A DNA stretch of 13,318 nucleotides, from the NCBI GenBank assembly GCA_964619785.1, contig CAZUGH010000050.1, forward strand, positions 1 to 13,318, given 5' to 3'. Positions 1-7,604 of this stretch are shown in pieces; the first letter of the stretch is position 1; every line of letters begins with the position of its first letter. A model generated the notes under the pieces. It searched no databases. It was given only the letters and a program-made list of their open reading frames with translations, and was not told the origin of the DNA. Source of the stretch: CAZUGH01 sp964619785 (GTDB taxonomy: Bacteria > Bacillota > Clostridia > Lachnospirales > Lachnospiraceae). The position numbers were made by a program, and so were the translations under genes.

Positions 1-953
1 AAGAACTTCGATTATATAATAATAAGATTAAGAAAATAGATGTTAGCAAGAATGCGCAGTTGAAAGTAATCAATATAGAAAAAAATCCAATTTTGGAATG
101 TAATAATGATAAAAATTATCAATTGAGGGAATTCACATTAATAGATACAAATATTGTGTTTTTTCGGATGGTTAATAGAGATAATATTAAAGACGTAACA
201 TTGACAACTAATAATCGGTTAAAAAAAGTACAAGTTGAAAATTGTCCTGATATGACAGCATTATGGGTATCAGGAGACCGTCTTCAAGAATTTCAGATAG
301 TTAATACGCCTAATATTTATAGTATTTGGCTAGGTGCACCAAAAACTGTTCCAAAGCTTATATATCCTATGTTATATAAGTTAGATAACTTGACAATTGA
401 TGTTAAAGGAAATACTTTTGATTTTACAAAGTTTCCGAATATTAGTAAATTGTTTTATCATATTGAGTTGCCAATAGATTCTATTAATCTTAGTTCAAAT
501 ATTAAAATTAAAGACCTTTCTATTTGGGCAAAAGGTTCATTGAATAAATTAGATATAAGTGCTTTATCGGAATTGCAGAATTTGTCTTGTGGTAATTGTG
601 AAATAAAGGAATTGGTACTTGGCACATATCCCAAACTACAAAGAATGAATTGTCAAAACAATAAATTAACAGGTTCTATGGACTTGTCTGGATCGCCATT
701 ATTGAGTGATTTGGATTGTCATAATAACCAATTGTCATTACTAGATGTACATGATTGTAAAAAACTATTTACTATGACTTGTGATAACAATAAGCTAGAC
801 AAAATAAATATTGCAAAAACAATTTTATATCGTTTTTACTGCAGGAATAATCCTGATGTCAACATATATGCGACACATACTGTGGATCACTTTTATAAAG
901 ATAAGAGTGCAAAGGTTCACTACATGGAAGGCGATAACATAGATCTTTGGTAG
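1..953 (+). CDS. Secreted leucine-rich-repeat protein, 5'-truncated by window edge
   Basis: The frame is open from base 3 and runs to the TAG at 951-953, so the protein begins outside the window. The TTG at base 60 is an internal Leu codon, because LRR-like residues (a 'L.LYNNKI..IDVS.N' unit) are already readable upstream of it. About 316 residues are visible. They consist of irregular LRRs, clearest in the last third as roughly 21-residue units of the type 'L..L.C.NNQL..LDVH.C', and end in a tail with D.SA..H and a terminal Leu-Trp. It is collinear with the C-terminal part of the next two genes, so it is a paralogue; by analogy its missing N-terminus should hold a signal peptide and an EF-hand-like loop. 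The next gene's ATG lies 11 nt after the stop, consistent with one operon. The likely role is an extracellular protein-binding scaffold. Ligand and attachment are unknown, and no wall-anchor motif is seen. Confidence 0.85.
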   Translation, partial: ELRLYNNKIKKIDVSKNAQLKVINIEKNPILECNNDKNYQLREFTLIDTNIVFFRMVNRDNIKDVTLTTNNRLKKVQVENCPDMTALWVSGDRLQEFQIVNTPNIYSIWLGAPKTVPKLIYPMLYKLDNLTIDVKGNTFDFTKFPNISKLFYHIELPIDSINLSSNIKIKDLSIWAKGSLNKLDISALSELQNLSCGNCEIKELVLGTYPKLQRMNCQNNKLTGSMDLSGSPLLSDLDCHNNQLSLLDVHDCKKLFTMTCDNNKLDKINIAKTILYRFYCRNNPDVNIYATHTVDHFYKDKSAKVHYMEGDNIDLW

Positions 954-1095
954 AAAGGATTATTATGAAAATCATAAAAAAACGAACCATCATTGCAATG
1001 ATGATTACATTAGGAGCAGCAATGCTGTTCACCCCTGTGGCGACACAAGCTAAGTCAAAATCAAAAGAAATTGCGATTACGAAGAAGAATTTTCC
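948..1095 (+). repeat. Direct repeat copy 1 of the RBS/signal-peptide cassette (148 bp)
   Basis: Perfectly identical, by base-by-base reading, to 4107-4254 (offset 3159 bp). It covers the last Trp codon bases and stop of the preceding gene, the ribosome binding site, the full signal peptide and about 15 codons of the mature protein. Identity stops abruptly on both sides (T versus A at the left, A versus T at the right). Confidence 0.95.
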
Positions 1096-2551
1096 AGGTA
1101 AAATACTCCGTGAGTATGTTTGCAAACATTATGATAAAAATAAAAATGGTGAGTTAAGTTATGCAGAGATAAAAAAAGCAAAAAGCATTACATTAAAGAT
1201 GGGTTGTAACAATGTAAATATAAAAGGACTTAGTAAACTGTCATATATGACTAAGGTTAATTTGATTGGTGTATTATCAATTAAAAATGGATTTGAGTTA
1301 AATAAGTTGAAACGTGTAACTTCATTTGGTTGGGATAACACATCTCGTAATAAAGGAAAGATGAATCTAAAGTGGATTAGTAAATTGAGTAGGCTAAAAA
1401 GCTTGAAACTTAAATCTGTAGATATATCTTATCATAGTGTGATAAAGAAAATGAGAAAATTAGATACTTTTCTATGGACATTTGAAAAAACAAAGAAAAA
1501 GCACACCATTGATTTAAAATTATTTCATTCAATAAATTTAGAGCAACTATCGATAGTCAATGTAAAGGTATACAATGAATCCGAGTTGAAGAGAATGAAG
1601 GCACTTAAAAGCTTGATATTAAAAAACAATGGAATTAATCAGATAGATGTTAGTAAAAACACTAATTTATTATATATTGCCATTGAAAACTCCATCTCCC
1701 AATTAAATATTGATAACAATAAAAAATTAAGTGGTGTTTACATTGGGAAAACGAAAATTAGCAATATTTCAATTGCCGATAGAGGTGTTTCATCAATAGG
1801 ACTATACGATAATGAATGTCTGAAATCAATTTCAATTATTAATTGTCCTAACATATTATCACTGGGGATATCAGGGAATTCTATTCAAGAGCTACATGTA
1901 ATAAATACACCTAATATTGTTCGTTTAACAATTTGTTTGCCAGAAACATCGCCTATTTTGGATTTGTCACCAATGAACAAGGTGACGACTCTAAATATTA
2001 CACTAAAAGAGAATGTTATTGACTTGACTAAGTTTTCTAATGTTGAAGAATTAGACTATTGTCTTAAAGCAGTAGTTGACACAGTTGATATTAACAATTC
2101 AAAAATTAAGAAGCTATCTTTTAGGTCATTTGCATCTGTTAATAAGCTGAATATAAGTGGCGCCTCCTGCCTAGTATCTGTTGATTGTTTTCATAGTGGA
2201 ATCTCTGAACTTATACTGGGTTCTCATCCAAATTTAAAAAGACTTAATTGTAATAATAACAAAATAACTGGCACGTTGAATTTATCGCAGACTCCTGCAT
2301 TGTATAATATTGATTGTTCAAATAATCAGCTTACTTTTTTGGATTTTCATAATTGTTGGAGATTGACAACGGTGTATTGTGAGAATAATCAATTAAAAAA
2401 TATTAATATTACTGGTTCATGGCTTCTTTATTTCTATGCAGGGGGTAATCCGATGGTAAATATATATTGTGTTGGAACTCCAGAAAGGTATGGCTGGGAT
2501 AAAAGTGCAGTGATTCATCACTTGGATTGGATAACCGGAGATCTTTGGTAG
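965..2551 (+). CDS. Secreted LRR protein with N-terminal EF-hand-like loop (paralogue A)
   Basis: Start chosen at ATG 965, preceded by AAAGGA at 954-959 with 5-nt spacing; the in-frame TTG at 947 overlaps the previous gene and lacks such a site. The product is 528 residues. Residues 1-29 are a classic Sec signal peptide: basic KIIKKR start, hydrophobic core, probable cleavage after ATQA. Residues about 40-75 carry the 'KKNFP...LREYV' motif and a canonical 12-residue Ca-binding loop at 57-68 (D57, N59, N61, G62, L64, S65, E68). The rest is irregular LRR, becoming regular Cys/Asn-type repeats near the C-terminus, then a tail with DKSA..H ending in Leu-Trp. No transmembrane anchor, LPXTG or catalytic motif is visible. 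It is collinear with gene 3 over nearly full length but shares its leader, base for base, with gene 4. Extracellular binding or adhesion is inferred from fold class only. Confidence 0.88.
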   Translation: MKIIKKRTIIAMMITLGAAMLFTPVATQAKSKSKEIAITKKNFPGKILREYVCKHYDKNKNGELSYAEIKKAKSITLKMGCNNVNIKGLSKLSYMTKVNLIGVLSIKNGFELNKLKRVTSFGWDNTSRNKGKMNLKWISKLSRLKSLKLKSVDISYHSVIKKMRKLDTFLWTFEKTKKKHTIDLKLFHSINLEQLSIVNVKVYNESELKRMKALKSLILKNNGINQIDVSKNTNLLYIAIENSISQLNIDNNKKLSGVYIGKTKISNISIADRGVSSIGLYDNECLKSISIINCPNILSLGISGNSIQELHVINTPNIVRLTICLPETSPILDLSPMNKVTTLNITLKENVIDLTKFSNVEELDYCLKAVVDTVDINNSKIKKLSFRSFASVNKLNISGASCLVSVDCFHSGISELILGSHPNLKRLNCNNNKITGTLNLSQTPALYNIDCSNNQLTFLDFHNCWRLTTVYCENNQLKNINITGSWLLYFYAGGNPMVNIYCVGTPERYGWDKSAVIHHLDWITGDLW

Positions 2552-2570
2552 AGGGACATAGGTGATTATT

Positions 2571-4112
2571 ATGAATGAAACGAGAAAACTAGTATTAAAG
2601 ACATTACTTTTTTGGGTTTTTATATATACAATGATTAATTCGTCAGACGTCTACGCAAAGACATCGAAATCTGTGAAAATAGTAAAGAATATTTTTCCAG
2701 ATGAGAATTTTCGTGGTTATGTACGACGTTGTTATGATAAAAATAAAGATGGTGTTTTGAGTAAAAAAGAAATCAAAAGAGCAAGGAAGCTATCTATTAT
2801 TGATGAACCAGTATCAAGTCTTAAAGGAATGAAATACTTAATCAATATAAAAGAGATAAAGATCAATCTTCTAGGATGCAAAGATGTATCCTCATTAAGA
2901 AACCTTAAAAAAATAGAAGTAATCTATTTAGAGTCAGATAAACATGGGGGTATAAATACAAGAGTTGATTTGCAAGATTTATGTAAATCAAAGAATATTA
3001 AGTCATTACAGTTATATTGTGTGGATATATCTCATAGTGAGAAAGTTAGCACATTCAAAAAACTACATACTTTTTCATGGACAATGGAAAAAAACAAAAA
3101 AAGAGTGTTAAACTTGAAATCTATTAAGTCACCATTGAAAATGAAATCACTTTGCATTCGTAATGTAAGAATCAAAAATGAAACATGTTTAAAAAAGATG
3201 AAGAACCTAGAGAATCTAGAGTTGTATAAAAACGGAATGGTAAAGATTTCTGTTAATAATTATAAAAAACTCCGAACATTATCTATTGGTGGTTTACTCA
3301 TGAACACAATGATAATTTCAAACAATAGCTTAGAAAAAGTAGAACTTATTTCATGCAAAAGAATGAGGACTATAACTATTCGAGATTGTAAAGATTTAAA
3401 AGATCTTTTCATTGATTGTGACAATTTAGATGTGATGAATATAACAAATGCTTCAAATATTAACGATTTGGCACTTTCTTTTGCTAAGAAGATTCCACGG
3501 TGGGAGGGAGACGTTTTATATAAGACAGATAACTTGAGCGTTAAAATATGTGCACCTTATGATTTTAGTAAAAAATGTCCTAATGTAACAGATTTCTCTC
3601 TTCTTATCACAAAATCGATGAAGGAAATAAACTTTGCTAGTGATTCTAAGATTAAGAAACTTCAAATAATGATTAAGAACAAAAATTGTGGAATAGATTG
3701 TCTTGATGTAGGTAGCTTATCTGAAATCGAGGATATTAACTGTGGAATGTGTGGTATTAAGAAATTGGTGTTAGGAGAAAATAAGAAATTACGTAGTTTA
3801 TTTTGTTCTGATAATAAGCTAACAGGAACCTTGAATTTTACACAAACACCAATGTTAAACTATTTTGAGTGTAAACACAATCAGTTGACATCGTTAGATA
3901 TGCATGAGTGTCGGCAATTGATAATTTTTAATTGTTTGTGTAATAAATTAAAAAATGTTAATATAACAGGTTCTTGGGTGAGAGAATTTGTATGTGATGG
4001 AAATCCAGGTATAAATGTTTATTATGTTCGAAAACCGACAGATGTTTACTCAAGTTATGATGAAAGTGCGGTATTACATGAGATAAAAGATGTAGCGAGT
4101 AACTTATGGTAG
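2571..4112 (+). CDS. Secreted LRR protein with N-terminal EF-hand-like loop (paralogue B)
   Basis: ATG 2571 was preferred: AGGTGA at 2560-2565 is spaced 5 nt from it, and 'attattATG' aligns with the starts of the neighbouring genes. GTG 2562 with GAGGGA at 2551-2556 is a credible alternative that would add three residues. The product is 513 residues. Residues 1-29 form a signal peptide with likely cleavage after VYA, unlike the shared leader of genes 2 and 4. A canonical EF-hand loop lies at 56-67 (D56, N58, D60, G61, L63, S64, E67), after a 'NIFPDENFRGYV' motif. LRRs follow, collinear with gene 2; for example 'VDISHSEK...FSWTMEK' corresponds to 'VDISYHSV...FLWTFEK'. The tail has DESA..H and ends in Leu-Trp. 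It lies 19 nt after gene 2 and 11 nt before gene 4, so co-transcription is likely. It is presumably an exported binding protein with unknown ligand. Confidence 0.87.
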   Translation: MNETRKLVLKTLLFWVFIYTMINSSDVYAKTSKSVKIVKNIFPDENFRGYVRRCYDKNKDGVLSKKEIKRARKLSIIDEPVSSLKGMKYLINIKEIKINLLGCKDVSSLRNLKKIEVIYLESDKHGGINTRVDLQDLCKSKNIKSLQLYCVDISHSEKVSTFKKLHTFSWTMEKNKKRVLNLKSIKSPLKMKSLCIRNVRIKNETCLKKMKNLENLELYKNGMVKISVNNYKKLRTLSIGGLLMNTMIISNNSLEKVELISCKRMRTITIRDCKDLKDLFIDCDNLDVMNITNASNINDLALSFAKKIPRWEGDVLYKTDNLSVKICAPYDFSKKCPNVTDFSLLITKSMKEINFASDSKIKKLQIMIKNKNCGIDCLDVGSLSEIEDINCGMCGIKKLVLGENKKLRSLFCSDNKLTGTLNFTQTPMLNYFECKHNQLTSLDMHECRQLIIFNCLCNKLKNVNITGSWVREFVCDGNPGINVYYVRKPTDVYSSYDESAVLHEIKDVASNLW

Positions 4113-4254
4113 AAAGGATTATTATGAAAATCATAAAAAAACGAACCATCATTGCAATGATGATTACATTAGGAGCAGCAATGCTGTTCACCCCTGTGGC
4201 GACACAAGCTAAGTCAAAATCAAAAGAAATTGCGATTACGAAGAAGAATTTTCC
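4107..4254 (+). repeat. Direct repeat copy 2 of the RBS/signal-peptide cassette (148 bp)
   Basis: Second perfect copy of 948-1095. Because the offset is a multiple of three and both copies sit at the same place relative to a stop and a start, recombination between them would remove genes 2 and 3 and leave gene 1 followed by an intact gene 4. Confidence 0.95.
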
Positions 4255-5542
4255 TGATAAGAAACTTCGAAATAGTGTTCGTAAAAAGTTTGATAAGGAC
4301 AAAAATGGGAAGTTGAGCCCAAAAGAGATTAGGAAAGCTACAAAACTAAAACTTTCAAATATAAAAGACTTAAATCTTATTGGAATCGAGAGGCTGGATT
4401 ATCTGAGAAATCTTACCATTGTTAATTGCAATGTGACGAAACAGACTTCGATTAAAAAATGCAGTCAATTAAGGCAATTCATATGTACGAAATCTACTTT
4501 AGCAGGTACTTTGGACTTGTCTGATTTAAAAGAATTGCATAAAGTTAATTGTTCAAAGAATAAGTTGACAAGGTTATTACTGAATAATTCTAATGCAGCC
4601 AGTGTACGATGTACGGATAATTCTATGGTGCAGTTAAGTATGCTAAACACTGATGTGAAAAATCTATATTGTACTGGGAATCTACAAGTTGAAGTGATTG
4701 TTCCTAGAATTCGTCAGTGGACGGGAATGGAATCAACAGCAAAGGTGTTAGTACAGGGGATTGCAATTAATAAAGTTAATTTTCCTGATAGTGGATTCAG
4801 AAAATACGTTGGATTTTATATTGATACAAATCAAGATGATGAATTAGATTTTTCCGAAGTGATGTCTGTAAAGAAGATTGATATTGGTGAATTTTCCGAT
4901 TTTCGCATTACAGATGAACAGTATGCAATATCATCACTTAGGGGGATTCGATTTTTTAAAAACCTAGAGTATTTGGATTGTAGTAATAACACAATTTATG
5001 ATGTAAACGTGTCCTATAATACTAAATTAAAAAAGCTGTACTGTAATGATAATCATTTGACAAGTCTTTCGCTTGTGAATAATCATCGCCTGGAGCGGTT
5101 GGATTGTAGCAATAATGAGATTAATAAGTTGAATGTTACTTCGTGTAAATCACTTAGTTTTTTGAATTGTAATAACAATAAGTTAGGGTCATTAGATTTG
5201 CGAAATGCACGCTTTTTGTATTCACTATTTTGTAGAAATAATCGGTTGATTGCAGGAAATTGTTATGCTGTGGGTAGCCAACTGGTAGAATTTGATGGTG
5301 CAGGTCAAACAATGAATGTTCGAGTTAAACGTAAGAAATCAGGATATATGGTTAAACTTCTAAACTTAAAAAACACGAATCAGATTAAGCGTTTATCAAA
5401 AGGAAAAGTGATTTCTAATGGAATTCGGATTAGTAAGAAGAAGCTACCTGCTATGATAACCTATCAATATAATATGTTCCGTGATGGTAATGTGATGACA
5501 GATGTTGCTATTGTTCTAAAAAATAAGGAGAAAACACAATGA
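4124..5542 (+). CDS. Secreted LRR protein with two EF-hand/LRR modules
   Basis: Start ATG 4124, with AAAGGA at 4113-4118; this site and the first 43 or so codons are identical to gene 2. The product is 472 residues. The signal peptide is 1-29 and the first EF-hand loop is 57-68 (D57, D59, N61, G62, L64, S65, E68). Module 1 LRRs run to about residue 200 and end in an 'STAKV' segment resembling the C-terminal tails of genes 1 to 3. A second 'NKVNFPDSGFRKYV' motif then begins a second module, with a loop D-T-N-Q-D-D-E-L-D-F-S-E in which the usual Gly at position 6 is Asp. Module 2 contains regular 'L..LDCSNN.I..LNV' repeats and then a Lys-rich, non-LRR C-terminal region lacking the Leu-Trp ending. 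The stop overlaps the next start (ATGA). It looks like a fusion of two LRR units and is an exported scaffold of unknown ligand. Confidence 0.87.
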   Translation: MKIIKKRTIIAMMITLGAAMLFTPVATQAKSKSKEIAITKKNFPDKKLRNSVRKKFDKDKNGKLSPKEIRKATKLKLSNIKDLNLIGIERLDYLRNLTIVNCNVTKQTSIKKCSQLRQFICTKSTLAGTLDLSDLKELHKVNCSKNKLTRLLLNNSNAASVRCTDNSMVQLSMLNTDVKNLYCTGNLQVEVIVPRIRQWTGMESTAKVLVQGIAINKVNFPDSGFRKYVGFYIDTNQDDELDFSEVMSVKKIDIGEFSDFRITDEQYAISSLRGIRFFKNLEYLDCSNNTIYDVNVSYNTKLKKLYCNDNHLTSLSLVNNHRLERLDCSNNEINKLNVTSCKSLSFLNCNNNKLGSLDLRNARFLYSLFCRNNRLIAGNCYAVGSQLVEFDGAGQTMNVRVKRKKSGYMVKLLNLKNTNQIKRLSKGKVISNGIRISKKKLPAMITYQYNMFRDGNVMTDVAIVLKNKEKTQ

Positions 5543-7500
5543 GAAAGTTACGATATGGTATGGTACTAGTGGTTGCTGTAATGTGTGCCATGACGGCATC
5601 AGCTTATACTAAACCACTTGATAATCCATCAGATGTCATGTATCCTATTTCTCTCATGACAGGGGAAGATGCTGGTGGAGAGAAGCTGATAGAGGATTCT
5701 TCTTTTTTAAAGTATCTAAAGAATGCAATATTTGTTTCCGGAGATTATGTGGGATACCCATTTGATCTTAATCAAGATGGAGTTCTCTCTGAGGACGAGT
5801 GTGATAAAGTTCGTGTCATATCAGTTACCAATCGAGATGATATACAAAGTTTAAATGGAATTGAAGCATTCCCAAAGCTCCGTGAATTGTATTGTGCCAA
5901 ATCAGGAATTAGTAAATTAGATATATCGAGGTTGTCACGTTTACAAGAGTTACATTGTGGACAGACAGCGATTCGTGAGCTTGATTTGACGGGATGTCAA
6001 GGATTACAAGTGTTATTTGCAAGTGAGTGTCACTTGACAAGTTTAGATACTAGTAAAAATATGAAACTAGTAGAATTAGCGTGTATGTATCAGAATCTTG
6101 AAGGGTTTGAAATACTTGAGAATGGCTGGTACCAGGTACGATTGAAAGATTGGAGCAGGAATTTAGATTTAACAAGAGTTTCAAATGTCAGGATTGATGG
6201 TGGCCAATTCGATGGAATCAATAGCCGATACAATGAGGAGACAGGTGTTATTCAGTGCTCTGATATTATGAATCAGATTTCGTATGATTACAGCTTAGGG
6301 ACAGAGGATAAAGTTGCAATGGATTCTTGTATGCATATTACAATGTCCCTTCAAGTGGGTCAGTATGAGTTGTATCAGACTAATAGTGGCGAACAGCTTC
6401 TGCCACAGTATTTTCCATTGAACACCGCAGACTATGCACCGGATACACCACAAAGAAAGGGATATGTGTTTGAGGGGTGGTATCAAAGTCCCGAATGCTT
6501 TGAAAGTGATAGATGGAATTTTGGAGAAGTTTTGCAAAAACCAATTACACTATATGCGGCATGGTCTAAAAAGAAATACACAGTAATTTATAACCCTAAT
6601 GGTGGACAAATGCTAAATTTAAAAAGGCAAAATTTTGAATGGGATAAGGGTGATATTTTACCACGGGATAGCGCGAAGCCGATACGTTTAGGATATCAGC
6701 TCAGTGGATGGCAATGTGGCAAAACTATTTTGAACACAGAAAAGCAATACGATTATGGAGAGGTTGCTAGAAATGACAGGAAGAAAGAACTTGAGTTAGT
6801 CGCAATTTGGAAGATGAAATCGGGATATGGTCTACGATTGAAACTCAATTTGCCAGAGGGTCTTATACAAGGTGTAAAAAATGTGCCGTCTGATGAGACA
6901 GATATATCATGGGATGAATGCAGTTTGCTACCGACAGATGAACCAGAGTTAGCCGGTTATATATTTGATGGTTGGTTTTTGGATGCTGCATGTTCGGTTC
7001 GTGTTACTGATGAGATGACGTATCAGGATATTCATATGTCTCAGTATAACAATGATAATTTAACAGATAAAGGCATGATATATGGTCATTTTATTGAGAA
7101 ACACTATACGATACAGTATGTTACTGGATGTAAGACTAAGATAGGTCCTAAGATAAATATACGGTGGAATGACTTGATTTATCCTCCTAAGAAAAAAATG
7201 GTGAAGAAAGGTTATCGTTTTGCTGGATGGCAACTTATAAATGGGAGCAGAGTGACGACAGTTAGACGATTGTGTGAGATTGCAGGTGAGTCACAGAGTC
7301 AAGGGGATTGTCTGATTATGAAGGCAATGTGGTATAAAAAGTATGAAAAAAAAGGCACAGTATTTACGAAGTATGGACAAAAGTATAAGGTGATTCAGTC
7401 AAATCGTAGAGGAAACAAGGTCAAGGCGTTACGAAGGAGTAAAAAAGCGCCAAAGAGAGTTTTTTATAATGGAATACTATTTCGTGTTGTAAAGAAATAA
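5539..7500 (+). CDS. Secreted LRR / InlB B-repeat (Listeria-Bacteroides repeat) protein
   Basis: ATG 5539 overlaps the preceding TGA by four bases; AAGGAG at 5525-5530 supports the start. The product is 653 residues. The signal peptide is about 1-22 (cleavage after ASA). A canonical EF-hand loop lies at 76-87 (D76, N78, D80, G81, L83, S84, E87). Three to four LRR units span about 103-190, e.g. 'L.ELYCAKSGISKLDIS'. From about 290 to 598 there are four divergent copies of the InlB B-repeat (Flg_new) type, marked by GYVFEGWY (308), GYQLSGWQ (385), GYIFDGWF (473) and GYRFAGWQ (558), each followed by an 'A.W'-like or equivalent strand end. The last 50 residues are strongly basic (KGTVFTKYGQKYKV onward). 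In internalins, LRRs plus B repeats form surface adhesins; here no LPXTG or GW-type wall anchor is visible, so secretion or non-covalent retention by the basic tail is possible. Last gene of the operon. Confidence 0.88.
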   Translation: MRKLRYGMVLVVAVMCAMTASAYTKPLDNPSDVMYPISLMTGEDAGGEKLIEDSSFLKYLKNAIFVSGDYVGYPFDLNQDGVLSEDECDKVRVISVTNRDDIQSLNGIEAFPKLRELYCAKSGISKLDISRLSRLQELHCGQTAIRELDLTGCQGLQVLFASECHLTSLDTSKNMKLVELACMYQNLEGFEILENGWYQVRLKDWSRNLDLTRVSNVRIDGGQFDGINSRYNEETGVIQCSDIMNQISYDYSLGTEDKVAMDSCMHITMSLQVGQYELYQTNSGEQLLPQYFPLNTADYAPDTPQRKGYVFEGWYQSPECFESDRWNFGEVLQKPITLYAAWSKKKYTVIYNPNGGQMLNLKRQNFEWDKGDILPRDSAKPIRLGYQLSGWQCGKTILNTEKQYDYGEVARNDRKKELELVAIWKMKSGYGLRLKLNLPEGLIQGVKNVPSDETDISWDECSLLPTDEPELAGYIFDGWFLDAACSVRVTDEMTYQDIHMSQYNNDNLTDKGMIYGHFIEKHYTIQYVTGCKTKIGPKINIRWNDLIYPPKKKMVKKGYRFAGWQLINGSRVTTVRRLCEIAGESQSQGDCLIMKAMWYKKYEKKGTVFTKYGQKYKVIQSNRRGNKVKALRRSKKAPKRVFYNGILFRVVKK

Positions 7501-7506
7501 TCTATC

Positions 7507-7561
7507 AATAGCATAATATAACAAGCCAAGGAAAATTTTGTTGTATTATGCTATTTTTTTG
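7507..7561 (+). terminator. Intrinsic terminator after the LRR operon
   Basis: An inverted repeat of about 18 bp (7507-7524 with 7538-7555) contains one T:G wobble, has a 13-nt loop, and is followed by a run of T to 7560. It begins 7 nt after the stop of the LRR/InlB-repeat gene. The stem is AT-rich but long, and the arrangement is typical of rho-independent termination. Confidence 0.88.
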
Positions 7562-7569
7562 TCTATAAT
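7541..7569 (+). promoter_or_regulatory. SigA-type promoter for the NUDIX gene, overlapping the terminator
   Basis: TTGTAT (7541-7546) and a perfect TATAAT (7564-7569) are separated by 17 bp. The -35 box lies inside the right arm of the upstream terminator stem. The start codon is 35 nt after the -10 box, leaving a short leader. Sequence match only. Confidence 0.6.
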
Positions 7570-7604
7570 ACAAAAGTATCATGATTAAGAAAGGGTGAAG
7601 ACAC

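Noticed and set aside
60..62. TTG as start of the first LRR gene
   Set aside because: The frame continues upstream to the window edge with LRR-like residues, so this is an internal Leu codon of a truncated gene.
947..949. TTG starts for gene 2 (and 4106 for gene 4)
   Set aside because: They overlap the preceding gene's last codons; ATG 965 and ATG 4124 have properly spaced AAAGGA sites and give standard signal peptides.
859..1125. Minus-strand open frame opposite the leader cassette, with a similar one at 3958-4302
   Set aside because: Both are antisense shadows of the duplicated 148-bp signal-peptide region. Their shared protein sequence follows from that repeat, and neither has a convincing ribosome binding site.
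1..7500. LPXTG, dockerin or transmembrane anchors in the LRR proteins
   Set aside because: None found. The single Ca loops resemble half of a dockerin, but the paired repeat is absent at the N-terminus.
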